Numbered from the stretch's first letter, positions 7,896 to 14,932 are shown. The stretch: DNA of 64,000 nt from a virus (IMGVR_UViG_3300017963_000243:1-64000), one strand, 5' to 3'. Made by a program: numbers and translations. The notes: generated from the sequence alone by a model not told the origin.

Positions 7896-8184
7896 CGCCG
7901 TCACCTCCCCTTGCTGCACGGGCTTTCTTTAGACGCTCCGCCATGGCTGCTCGTTGCTCTTCCGAAATTTCTCGTTTGGTGTCCTCCTTGAGAACCGCGC
8001 CTTTGGCACGCGGATTATACCTCGACCAGTCGAAGTCAGGCTCTAATTTACGGTACGGCATCCAGCGGTAGAGAGAGCAGCTAGGAACCTCACAATCAAC
8101 CTTGCCATCTTCGTACTGTCCGCAGCACTCGTGGCATTTTTTGAGCATAGCTTCACTGCGTCCTGGTCCTTTAGACTTGGCCAT
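7876..8184 (-). CDS. Cys-rich phage protein with C-x2-C and Cys-Ser-Leu-Tyr motif (102 aa)
   Basis: Near residues 17-42 there is a C-x2-C pair, two further cysteines, and a Ser-Leu-Tyr-Arg-Trp-Met-Pro-Tyr-Arg stretch, a signature seen in small phage proteins of unknown function that likely bind zinc. The C-terminal half is a charged helix with a basic tail. GGAGTGACCTC precedes the ATG. Upstream lies a long gene-free leader. Confidence 0.65.
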   Translation of the reverse strand: MAKSKGPGRSEAMLKKCHECCGQYEDGKVDCEVPSCSLYRWMPYRKLEPDFDWSRYNPRAKGAVLKEDTKREISEEQRAAMAERLKKARAARGGDGDADVQS

Positions 8185-8400
8185 GAGGTCACTCCTGTGG
8201 GTTTGTAAAAGTCCTCGTCTTTCCGAGGCGTCACCGGTTCCGTCCCTTGTCTGATAATGCTGTTCGCTCCTCCCACGGGCCCACCAAGACTGGGCCTTCT
8301 ACTCTTGGCCTCAGCCTTCTAGGGAGGGTCAGTCACCGGAAACCATCTCTCAAGCACTCTCACACTACTGTGATGGGAAGTATCCCACCCGTGGTTCTTG

Positions 8401-8460
8401 CCAGGGTATTGACTAAGCCTACATTCGTCCACTCGTCCGTAGGCTTAAGAGATACGCTGG
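8401..8460. ncRNA. Two-part stem-loop with symmetric internal loop
   Basis: 8401-8409 pairs with 8452-8460 (8 of 9), and 8414-8422 pairs perfectly with 8439-8447. The four-base internal loop is TGAC opposite AGAG. The copies of (G)TGG-TTCTTGCC on each side form a direct repeat. Strand unknown. Confidence 0.45.
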
Positions 8461-8513
8461 CTTGAACCTGGGGTGGGTTCTTGCCGACTGCTAGTGACAT
8501 AATTAGCCACTAT

Positions 8514-8530
8514 GAGAACGTAACGTTCTC
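8514..8530. repeat. Palindrome GAGAACGTAACGTTCTC
   Basis: Perfect inverted repeat around ACGTAACGT, 34 bases past the stop of the arginine decarboxylase gene. Shares its core with 5911-5923. Confidence 0.45.
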
Positions 8531-8563
8531 TGTCTCGAGATGTAGTAGACACTAGTGTGGGAT

Positions 8564-9133
8564 CTAGACTTCTGGGTACTCGTACTCGACGAAGCAAAGC
8601 GCGACGTAGACCAGGCCGTACGCAGCGTCAACGATAATGTCCCGAGTGTAGTAGGTCACATCAACGATATCGAAAGTCCTCGGGTCTCCCTTGTACCGTC
8701 TTTCGACGATACCTTCGAGGTCCTTCTTGAGAATGGCCTTAGCTTTCTCTTTCGAACCGTGACCTTCGTACTCGGCGGCGAAACCCCCGAGGTGCTCGCG
8801 ATTACCGTCATCGTCCACGACGTAAACTTGGCACGTACCGATACCGGCACAGAGGTGCTCCCCCTCGACACCCTCCATCTGAGCTTTGATAGTTTCGAGC
8901 ACTGCACCATGGTGGACCAACCCGAGCTTCTTAGCTTGCTCGAGCTTGATCTCCTTGGCTTCCGGCGGAAGAACGCTGGTGTACGTCATCACGTTGAAGT
9001 TTTCGATGCCGCCATCCAGGAGGGCCATATCATATGCGGAAGTCTCGTAGTGGTCAGAGCCCGTCTCAGCACTGGACTGCCCCGCACCGGAGGTTACGAA
9101 GTAGAGTGTAGGAATTCGACATTTGGTTCTCAT
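8564..9133 (-). CDS. Pyruvoyl-dependent arginine decarboxylase (189 aa)
   Basis: Converts arginine to agmatine, the first step to polyamines, using a self-generated pyruvoyl group. The protein shows the family's landmarks: Ser-Gly-Ala-Gly-Gln-Ser near residues 15-20, Gly-Ile-Glu-Asn-Phe-Asn-Val at 42-48, a processing site Thr52-Ser53 just before Val-Leu-Pro-Pro, and a C-terminal Glu-Tyr-Glu-Gly. Ser53 would become the pyruvoyl residue after cleavage. Length fits. No other polyamine gene is in the window. A histidine decarboxylase relative is possible but the motif order favours arginine. Confidence 0.85.
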   Translation of the reverse strand: MRTKCRIPTLYFVTSGAGQSSAETGSDHYETSAYDMALLDGGIENFNVMTYTSVLPPEAKEIKLEQAKKLGLVHHGAVLETIKAQMEGVEGEHLCAGIGTCQVYVVDDDGNREHLGGFAAEYEGHGSKEKAKAILKKDLEGIVERRYKGDPRTFDIVDVTYYTRDIIVDAAYGLVYVALCFVEYEYPEV

Positions 9134-9438
9134 CTGTGTTTTCTCCCCTTCAGACGTTTCGTATTGATGTTGTTAGCTACCGGAATCATACGATCTCGCG
9201 CCACAGGATTGGCGGTGTGTACCCCTATAAAAGGCGCATAGTTGACGTACTCGTGCGCACGCCGTTCGATGCGATAGAGGATGTCGTACCCAGTCTTGGT
9301 TCCTCCAAGATCGTGATCAAGACTGATAACATCAAAGTCCCAGTCGTTCTGCTCGAGGAGCTTCATCGCAGATTTGTAACTTTTGGCCCAGATCCAACCG
9401 TCGGGAGCGGGACGTACGTCGTCTACCCAGAGTTTCAT
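9130..9438 (-). CDS. cREC-type receiver-like domain protein (102 aa)
   Basis: Starts with Met-Lys-Leu-Trp-Val-Asp-Asp-Val-Arg-Pro-Ala-Pro and has Ile-Ser-Leu-Asp-His-Asp-Leu-Gly near residue 38-45. These are hallmarks of the small receiver-like domain known as cREC (cyclic-phosphate-processing receiver), which has been proposed from comparative genomics to act in RNA repair or nucleotide signalling. The tail is basic. It overlaps both neighbours by four bases, so the three genes are translationally coupled. Confidence 0.75.
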   Translation of the reverse strand: MKLWVDDVRPAPDGWIWAKSYKSAMKLLEQNDWDFDVISLDHDLGGTKTGYDILYRIERRAHEYVNYAPFIGVHTANPVARDRMIPVANNINTKRLKGRKHR

Positions 9439-10319
9439 CGCTTCTTTTTCTTACCTCGTTTAATCGGCTTCTTGGTGCCAGGGTCGGTTTTGAAGCTCAT
9501 ATCGAAGAAGCCCTTCTCGTCGCGCATGTCCTCGTCGGAGATTTCCAGGGTGTCAGGCTCACCGACACCCAGGACCCCCCCGATATATTGGGAGATCTCC
9601 TGGTAGACCTCGTAAGGATCTGCAACTTTCATGTAACCGACTTTACGTAACGCATCGTTGACGTGGAGGGCCAGACATCCACGACCGTAGGGACCGTCCA
9701 TCCTTCTCAATGTTATGATGGGAGACTTGAAGTGTTGGAAGAGCCGTGAGTCGTCTCTAGGCAGTCGCTTGTTGAAGAATGCCTCGAACTCTTCTCGATG
9801 CAGTTCGTAGATGTCACCGTCTTTTCTGTGTTTACGTTTCCGCTGTTCCTTCTTGGAAAGTTTAGCGTAATACAGTGTCCTGAGGCGCTTAGGGAACTTG
9901 TCTACGATTTTGTCAGCTTGTTGGACGTTGTACGCGAAATCCACAGTGGCGTCGAAGTCGTCTAATGAACAGCTGTACCGTGCTTTATTCCCGTATCGGA
10001 ACCGCAGGCAGGGGCGGATCTTGCCACACACTCCCACCACGAGGATATTGACCGAAAAATGGAAAGAGTCTTCTCTTCCTTCGAGTTCAGCACGCCAACA
10101 GTTTTCCTGAGGTTCCCAGAAGAGGTCCATCCCGGGAGTCTCGACGTCAACTTCCCCGTGGAGTTCTCCCTGGGCGGTTAAGTCGGTGTAGATTTTTCGA
10201 AGGGTGTCTCCCTCGTTGACGCCGTAGCGTGTAACCTTACGGAGATACACGAGAGACAGATCGACACCGTGTGCTTGAACTGAGTCGTAGTAATCACGAA
10301 ACTTCGAAATGATTCTCAT
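9435..10319 (-). CDS. Conserved phage protein of unknown function (294 aa)
   Basis: Begins Met-Arg-Ile-Ile-Ser-Lys-Phe-Arg-Asp-Tyr-Tyr-Asp, a start I associate with a widespread, uncharacterised phage protein. The C terminus includes Ile-Ser-x-Tyr-Ile-Gly-Gly and a Lys-rich tail. I start at 10319, behind AAAGGAAAACGAC, rather than at the longer in-frame start that would enter tRNA-Asn. It overlaps the cREC gene by four bases (ATGA). Confidence 0.7.
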   Translation of the reverse strand: MRIISKFRDYYDSVQAHGVDLSLVYLRKVTRYGVNEGDTLRKIYTDLTAQGELHGEVDVETPGMDLFWEPQENCWRAELEGREDSFHFSVNILVVGVCGKIRPCLRFRYGNKARYSCSLDDFDATVDFAYNVQQADKIVDKFPKRLRTLYYAKLSKKEQRKRKHRKDGDIYELHREEFEAFFNKRLPRDDSRLFQHFKSPIITLRRMDGPYGRGCLALHVNDALRKVGYMKVADPYEVYQEISQYIGGVLGVGEPDTLEISDEDMRDEKGFFDMSFKTDPGTKKPIKRGKKKKR

Positions 10320-10334
10320 GTCGTTTTCCTTTCG

Positions 10335-10406
10335 AGGCCCGCGTTGGGATCGAACCAACGACCTGGTGGTTAACAGCCACCTGCTCTACCGCTGAGCTAG
10401 CGAGCC
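10335..10406 (-). tRNA. tRNA-Asn(GTT)
   Basis: Complete cloverleaf with 7-bp acceptor, anticodon loop CTGTTAA (anticodon GTT) and T-loop TTCGATC. It lies 15 bases before the start of the 294-aa gene. Confidence 0.93.
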
Positions 10407-10409
10407 AAC

Positions 10410-10470
10410 GCGCGAGTGCTGCCAATGGAGAGTCCTAAACAGTTGTTTTTGGTTACGGCAGCACCCGCGC
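10410..10470 (-). terminator. Long hairpin next to tRNA-Asn
   Basis: 10410-10423 pairs with 10457-10470 (13 of 14 bp). It lies between the end of the 117-aa gene and tRNA-Asn on the minus strand. It has no U-run, so it may be a processing or stabilising structure rather than a classical terminator. Confidence 0.45.
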
Positions 10471-10496
10471 AACATCCAAGTTTACATAGTAAAGCC

Positions 10497-10850
10497 TTAG
10501 GAGGCGACCTTCAAATCCTTCTCGGACACTCCCCTAATGTAGTCCTTGGCGCTGTCGATCCAGGACTGGATGTACAGCTCCTCACCGTCGAACCTCTTGG
10601 CGATCTTGGCGATCTCCTTGAAGTTGGGGGGACACTCGGTGTGTCTCTCGATGGCCTCGTACGGGACTCTACGCAGAAGCCCGTAGGCAAGTAGGTTGTC
10701 TCTTGCGGCCCAGCGCACAGTAGTAGTGCGATGGTGATTGAGACGCCACTTGGCCATCCCGTTTACCTTCCGGGCTTCTTCCCGGATGGTGCGTGCTTCG
10801 TCTGCGAGGTTTTTGATTTTGACCCGAAGGTGGATTATTCGTTCGTTCAT
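10497..10850 (-). CDS. Small basic helical phage protein (117 aa)
   Basis: A highly charged N-terminal helix (residues 1-40, Arg/Glu-rich) followed by a His/Arg-rich segment. The look is common among phage early proteins of unknown function. AAGGAG is well placed before the ATG at 10850. Confidence 0.65.
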   Translation of the reverse strand: MNERIIHLRVKIKNLADEARTIREEARKVNGMAKWRLNHHRTTTVRWAARDNLLAYGLLRRVPYEAIERHTECPPNFKEIAKIAKRFDGEELYIQSWIDSAKDYIRGVSEKDLKVAS

Positions 10851-10978
10851 CGTCTTTCTCCTTGTTGGTGTTGTCTCCACGGGAACAGAGAAAGACGTGA
10901 AGGGGGGCCTCTAGCGGTTTTGTATTCAGGTGAATCTCATGTGCTTATCCTATTCATGGTTGCAGAGGATGTCAACTG

Positions 10979-11051
10979 CGCCCCCACCAGGACTCGAACC
11001 TGGAACGGCGTGGATTGAAAGCCAGCTACTCTGCCATTGAGTTATAGGGGC
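10979..11051 (-). tRNA. Atypical tRNA, probable Glu(TTC), aberrant anticodon arm
   Basis: Acceptor (GCCCCTA/TGGGGGC), D-arm (ACTC/GAGT) and T-arm (CCAGG/CCTGG with TTCGAGT) are sound. The anticodon arm is not: with a 7-nt loop (CTTTCAA, anticodon TTC) two of five pairs are lost. With an 8-nt loop CTTTCAAT plus a bulged C on the 3' side all five pair. A regular tRNA-Glu(TTC) lies at 14244-14317. This may be a decaying copy or an altered-decoding tRNA. Confidence 0.75.
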
Positions 11052-11057
11052 TATGTG

Positions 11058-11960
11058 TTACAGATTCGGAATGTTGTGCTCGAGGTACGAGGGGATTATC
11101 TCATGACAGTTGCCACACGCTAAGACCTTTTCCTGCGTATGCTTCTGGATGTGCCACCATGGTGCGAGAATCGAGGACCCACACACCATGCACTTTCCAG
11201 GATTTTTGTACTTCACCTTCCTCTCTTCCCAGTGGTAAGTGGGTGTGATCCCTCTGGACCAATGCCAAAGCCCTTCGCTGATGGAAAAAACGTAAGCAAG
11301 GTACTCGTAAGTGTGTAGCGCGTAATGAGGGTCTTCGACAATCTCGATCTCTTCTATCGAGTTCTCTGCGTTACGTGTCCAGTTAGCAGTACCTCGTATA
11401 GCCGCCGTAGGGATGTACTTTCCACCTTTACCCGGCAATAGCCGCACCGCGTGTTTGAGGTGCATTAGTGGACTCGTCTCATTTTCTCTAAGCGGAGCAC
11501 GGCTCCCTCGAAAATCTCCTACAAGACGTACGGCGTCTATCATTCCGTAGTCGTTTTGTCCGTCACGACGACTCAGGTGTGCAAAACAGTTACCCGGTAA
11601 CTGGTTACGTCTCACGTAACAGACGAGATTGTTGTACGCCCGGGCAACGCGTAGTGTAGGGCGGAACTTATCCACAACTACTGCGCAGTTTCCGTGTTCT
11701 AACGCGTTGATGAGGTCTTTGTGTGTCAGGATATTGAGTCCTGCCAGGATCATCCCGTCAGCCCTGTTAGTCTCACGTATAAACTTAATAATTTCGTCCA
11801 TGAAGTTTGCACGGTAACGCGTTACGTTTACGATCTTGGCGTACGTACGTTTTTGCGGGAGTGACGGAGCTCCCCGCGTACCCGCGTAGGTGGCGAGGTC
11901 ACTGTTAAAATTTTGGTCAGGTGCTGGACGACTGCTGGGAGTTGCCTCATACGTTTTCAT
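11058..11960 (-). CDS. Phospholipase-D-fold nuclease with C-terminal zinc ribbon (300 aa)
   Basis: The middle carries one HKD-type signature: His-x-Lys-His-Ala, then about 25 residues on Gly-Thr-Ala-Asn-Trp-Thr and Asn-Ser-Ile-Glu-Glu-Ile-Glu, matching the H-x-K...G-S/T-x-N-x-T...N-x-E layout of PLD phosphodiesterases such as Nuc-type nucleases. The C terminus has C-x2-C twice (Cys-Met-Val-Cys and Cys-Gly-Asn-Cys), a zinc ribbon for nucleic acid binding. Start 11960 follows GAGAAAGG. It sits between a tRNA and a 16-nt copy of that tRNA's 5' end. Confidence 0.75.
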   Translation of the reverse strand: MKTYEATPSSRPAPDQNFNSDLATYAGTRGAPSLPQKRTYAKIVNVTRYRANFMDEIIKFIRETNRADGMILAGLNILTHKDLINALEHGNCAVVVDKFRPTLRVARAYNNLVCYVRRNQLPGNCFAHLSRRDGQNDYGMIDAVRLVGDFRGSRAPLRENETSPLMHLKHAVRLLPGKGGKYIPTAAIRGTANWTRNAENSIEEIEIVEDPHYALHTYEYLAYVFSISEGLWHWSRGITPTYHWEERKVKYKNPGKCMVCGSSILAPWWHIQKHTQEKVLACGNCHEIIPSYLEHNIPNL

Positions 11961-12368
11961 TTCTAGACCTTTCTCTTGTGTCTCTAGACGCACTTTTAAG
12001 GATGTGCGCGTGTAACCTATTGAGTTATAGGGGCGTTTCCGAAGGTGTGCTACTACGCCAAAGACCTGTCTTCTACCCGGCGGCTATCTCCCGCTGTTCT
12101 ACGCGTCGCCTACCGCCGAAAACACCGCGCAGAACACCAGCTGTAGCACGGCTGGAACACGCCCCCTGGACCTCAGACGTTTACCTTGCTCAAGGGCTCA
12201 ATCTATTCGGATCCAGAGAGGGAGTACACTTGCAGCCTCAGGTCCAGTTTTTATTCGGCTAGTAACAAGCCGCCAACTAGCTGCCGGGCCTACGTGCCTC
12301 TGCGAAGATGGCGGGCCACTCTTTAAAGGATGGCTGCCTCTAAGCCAACCTCCCGCCAGAAACGCTGT
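11961..12368. other. Gene-free stretch with tRNA fragment and inverted repeats
   Basis: Holds the 16-nt tRNA 5' fragment (12019-12034), a CGGCGG/CCGCCG pair near 12077-12120, a CCAGC/GCTGG hairpin, and an 8-bp stem CTGGACCT/AGGTCCAG (about 12168/12241) whose 3' arm is followed by TTTTTAT on the plus strand. No gene is supported. Confidence 0.4.
12019..12034 (-). repeat. Duplicated 5' end of tRNA-Glu-like gene (16 nt)
   Basis: ATTGAGTTATAGGGGC is identical to 11036-11051, the acceptor/D-arm start of the atypical tRNA. The two copies flank the PLD-nuclease gene in the same orientation, as expected after insertion of a mobile gene at a tRNA. Confidence 0.6.
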
Positions 12369-12440
12369 CGGGGCGATAGGATTCGAACCTACGGCATCCA
12401 GCTCCCAAAGCTGGCGCGCTACCAGACTGCGCCACACCCC
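12369..12440 (-). tRNA. tRNA-Pro(TGG)
   Basis: Anticodon arm CCAGC-TTTGGGA-GCTGG gives anticodon TGG; the T-arm has TTCGAAT. Acceptor GGGG/CCCC with one inner mismatch. Confidence 0.92.
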
Positions 12441-12442
12441 GT

Positions 12443-12508
12443 AAAAAAGAGCAGTGAGACGGAGTGGGGATGTGGGGGGAACATCCGGGGATTTCCATCT
12501 CACTGCTC
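12443..12508 (-). terminator. Intrinsic terminator with branched stem
   Basis: On the minus strand GAGCAGTGAGA pairs with TCTCACTGCTC (11 bp), an inner GGATGT/ACATCC hairpin fills the loop, and TTTTTT follows. It ends the 128-aa gene's transcript just before tRNA-Pro. Confidence 0.75.
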
Positions 12509-12526
12509 AAGAGAATGATACTGCGA

Positions 12527-12913
12527 TTAGGTGCCGAAGAGAAGGGACGATGCTCGACGCGTAGCGTCTTGTAGCCATTCCTGAAGTTTTTCAGCTGCTT
12601 CCAAGTCGATACCTTCGTCCTTAGCCATCTTGGCAACCTCTTCCTGGATCTCTGCAACCTTGAGGAGGTTCTCTGCGTAGGTTCCATCCTGATCCTTCTC
12701 TAGCGGAGTAACCATGAAGTCCGGAACGACGGTAGGCGCATCTTGGTCCCTTCGGAGCATCCAAAGCTTCTCAGGATCGAGGGATATGGTTATACCCCGG
12801 TAGTGTACTTGATCTGTGTGCGTCTCCCTCACGGGGAACCTGACAGAGATGCGGCACTGTCGTCCCGAGCTCGGGATGATGTTGATGATAGGTTCCCCTA
12901 TGATGTACGCCAT
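12527..12913 (-). CDS. Hypothetical protein (128 aa)
   Basis: A beta-type N-terminal half and a helical C-terminal half rich in Glu/Lys/Ala. Nothing recognised. The start at 12913 follows GGAGGAACC; a longer reading would enter tRNA-Gln. It is followed by a strong terminator. Confidence 0.6.
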   Translation of the reverse strand: MAYIIGEPIINIIPSSGRQCRISVRFPVRETHTDQVHYRGITISLDPEKLWMLRRDQDAPTVVPDFMVTPLEKDQDGTYAENLLKVAEIQEEVAKMAKDEGIDLEAAEKLQEWLQDATRRASSLLFGT

Positions 12914-12926
12914 GGTTCCTCCTGGA

Positions 12927-12997
12927 TGGGGCAGAGGGACTCGAACCCCCAACACTCGGCACCAAAAGCCGATGATCTACCAGTTGATCTATGCCCC
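12927..12997 (-). tRNA. tRNA-Gln(TTG)
   Basis: Anticodon arm TCGGC-TTTTGGT-GCCGA gives TTG. T-arm with TTCGAGT, acceptor GGGGCAT/CTGCCCC (one inner mismatch). It ends 13 bases before the 128-aa gene start. Confidence 0.93.
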
Positions 12998-13376
12998 AAG
13001 AAAAAAAGGGGACAGGCGCCCCAGAGCTTGGATAGTCGGATATCGGGTAATCGCAGCCGCGCTTCTTCCAGCTTCATAACTTCCACTGAAAGCTAGATCG
13101 CGGCGTTTCGGTTGTTCGTGCAGTCGGTACAGTCGGACGTTCGGAGTTCGGCTGTTCACACAGTCGGAGTTCCTGGTCCATGAGACACGCCGTGTGAGGG
13201 CGCGTACCGTGTGGGGTGAGGCTTAAAAGGCCAATCCACATGGGCTGTACTTCATCTTTTTTCAAATGATGATATCGATCCGCAACGATGTCACCGGCGA
13301 CACCTACGGCTTAGGGTGCCGTGCAAACCCTTGCTCTGCGCTACGCCTGTCCTATGTAGTACGCTCTAGGAGCGTT
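12998..13376. other. Gene-free stretch with 40-nt direct repeat
   Basis: Two diverged 20-nt copies starting CGG(T/C)TGTTC and ending CAGTCGG lie 40 nt apart (about 13109 and 13149), with a third CAGTCGG at 13130. A TGTAG-ACGCTC/GAGCGT-CTACA inverted repeat near 13351-13377 follows the stop of the next gene and may act as its terminator. No gene seen. Confidence 0.4.
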
Positions 13377-14015
13377 CTACACCGAGAAGTTGTCGAGAAC
13401 CGTCTTGGACACCTCGACCTGGGTGTCCCAGTTGGTCTTCTGGATGCACGCGTCCACCTCCCGCAGCTTGCGCTGCAGCGTGTCGACGACCTGGAAGGGC
13501 TTGAGCTCCGAGGGAGCCTTGCGCTTGACCTTGGTCACCAGGTCCCCCAGACCGTCGGCGATGGGGACGCGCTCGGAGATCTCCTGGAAGAGCTCCTCCG
13601 CCGAGACGCGGAAGTTGTGGGGGGCCGGGGCGCGGCGGATGCGATCCTCGAGCTCCTTGCGCCGGACGAGCAGCTCGGCCAGCTTGACGGTGGCGGGTCC
13701 CGTGGACGCGACCTCCTCGTCCGACATCAGGTCGTGGGTGACCTCGACGTCCGTGACCCAGTTGGCCTGCTGCACGACGCTGTCCGCGAGGCGCCGCTGG
13801 TGCGCGTAGTAGTTGGTCTCCTTCTCCAGGAGGCCCTTGTCCACCAGGCTGACGTGACCGACCACCTGGTCGATCTCGTCGTTGACCTTGCGCCGCTGGA
13901 CGCTGTCACGGGTGATACCCGCCTCCTGCGCTCCCAAGCGTCCGCTGAAGAGGGCGTTGAGCTCCTTACGACGCAGGAGCAGCTCAGCCAAGGCGATTTT
14001 CTTCTTGTCGGTCAT
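13377..14015 (-). CDS. DIP1984-like protein with internal duplication (212 aa)
   Basis: Two repeats of about 95 residues each begin with Leu-Ala-Glu-Leu-Leu-x-Arg-Arg-Lys-Glu-Leu and end with Gln-x-x-Asn-Trp-x-Thr-x-Val-Glu-Val. The pattern of an N-terminal Leu-Ala-Glu helix and a terminal Asn-Trp/Thr-Asn block resembles the DIP1984 family, whose role is unclear. The gene is visibly richer in G+C than its neighbours, hinting at acquisition. Start 14015 follows AAGGAGGTAC; a second AAGGAGGTAC lies about 65 bases upstream with a GACGC-TTTC-GCGTC hairpin between. Confidence 0.65.
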   Translation of the reverse strand: MTDKKKIALAELLLRRKELNALFSGRLGAQEAGITRDSVQRRKVNDEIDQVVGHVSLVDKGLLEKETNYYAHQRRLADSVVQQANWVTDVEVTHDLMSDEEVASTGPATVKLAELLVRRKELEDRIRRAPAPHNFRVSAEELFQEISERVPIADGLGDLVTKVKRKAPSELKPFQVVDTLQRKLREVDACIQKTNWDTQVEVSKTVLDNFSV

Positions 14016-14243
14016 GATCCGTACCTCCTTCGTAGTTCTGAGACGCGAAAGCGTCCGATAGGGGAAAGTACGGACTTGTACCTCCTTTGAGACTTGTTTT
14101 TCAAAGAGCACTCTGTAGGAAGCAAGGCTCCCATTACACCTTATTACAGACTATTGCGCGCCCACCTGTGGTCTGAACATGAGTACCACATGCCCGTCAG
14201 ACCCTACCGTGCAGGTACTTGGTCTAGTCTCGCGCACCGATAG

Positions 14244-14317
14244 TGACCCCGGCGGGGCTCGAACCCGCAATCTTCGGCGTGAAAGGCCGATGTCCTAAAC
14301 CATTAGACGACGGGGCC
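14244..14317 (-). tRNA. tRNA-Glu(TTC)
   Basis: Regular cloverleaf: acceptor GGCCCCG/CGGGGTC, anticodon arm TCGGC-CTTTCAC-GCCGA (anticodon TTC), T-loop TTCGAGC. Confidence 0.95.
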
Positions 14318-14391
14318 AAAATAAGGAGAAGGCTGCCCGGGACTTCGTGAAGTAACCAGACCGAAGACATCGACCATCCGGACCTTCTCCT
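14318..14391 (-). terminator. Stem-loop followed by TTATTTT, upstream of tRNA-Glu
   Basis: 14324-14332 pairs perfectly with 14383-14391 (AGGAGAAGG/CCTTCTCCT), with an inner ACTTC/GAAGT hairpin, and TTATTTT follows on the minus strand. A terminator or small structured RNA. Confidence 0.5.
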
Positions 14392-14546
14392 GACTACGTT
14401 AACAAAGGGGGAGTACTTATAGCCTGCGCCCTCCCCAGGCGCATGCGTCTTTTGCTTCTCGGACTCAACGCAACTTGTCCCGGTATTGTACCTTATTTTG
14501 TATAGCGACAAAGAAGCCCATCGCTTTTTCACAGCTGCCAACTGTG

Positions 14547-14932
14547 TGGTGGAGCCGCCGGGAGTCGAACCCGGGTCCGCCTACGGGTCATGTACTGATC
14601 TTCACGTGTGTGGTCTCCCTTTTCGTTTCAGACGGTGACTTCCGAGAGACGAGTCATCACGGTCTTACTGCGCTTTCGTTTACCCGGCGTCATCGCGCAG
14701 AACTCAGCCTGGGTTTGCCCGTGTAATTACGCCCCCTGGGTTACTCGAGCTCCTCACTCAGGGCACGCCCGCGCCGTTTAAGCGGCCACGGCGAGCGGAC
14801 TCGCCATGGGGGTCGGGAAGGGAACTACGTTGTCGGCAGTTCGAGTTGAGTGTCCTTTTTAACCCGCCGAACACACAAGGCGGAACACGCACAGTACACT
14901 TCCATCGCACACGTCGAAACCGTGTCGGCCCC
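14547..14932 (-). ncRNA. ssrA: tmRNA (386 nt)
   Basis: Rescues stalled ribosomes by acting as tRNA-Ala and mRNA. The 5' end GGGGCCG pairs with the 3' CGGCTCC, the 5' domain has the conserved GGTTTCGACG, the T-arm is GGACCCGGGTTCGACTCCC-like, and CCA is encoded at 14547-14549. The likely tag frame is 14778-14837: GCC resume codon then ADNVVPFPTPMASPLAVAA and TAA. The first three residues (Ala-Asp-Asn) and the LAVAA end match bacterial degradation tags, but 19 residues is long. A at position -4 from the resume codon is present. Confidence 0.93.

Larger units (their letters stand above)
8185..8563. other. Gene-free, structure-rich stretch
   Basis: No credible gene. It holds a TTGTAAAAG variant of the recurrent motif (plus strand, 8203-8211), a GGCCCA/TGGGCC hairpin near 8278, a two-part stem at 8401-8460 flanked by direct repeats of about 11 nt ending in TTCTTGCC, and a 17-nt palindrome at 8514-8530. 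It is either a long leader of the Cys-rich gene (minus) or a plus-strand noncoding RNA. Confidence 0.45.

Noticed and set aside
8043-8276. Alternative minus-strand frame upstream of the Cys-rich gene
   Set aside because: Overlaps the better supported Cys-rich gene in another frame; no start signal.
13109-13168. CRISPR-like repeats
   Set aside because: Only two diverged copies of a 20-nt repeat plus one short CAGTCGG; no regular spacers and no cas genes.
14778-14837. Alternative tmRNA tag frame ending LPTT with TAG
   Set aside because: Its end does not match known tags, while the chosen frame has Ala-Asp-Asn at the start and LAVAA-TAA at the end.
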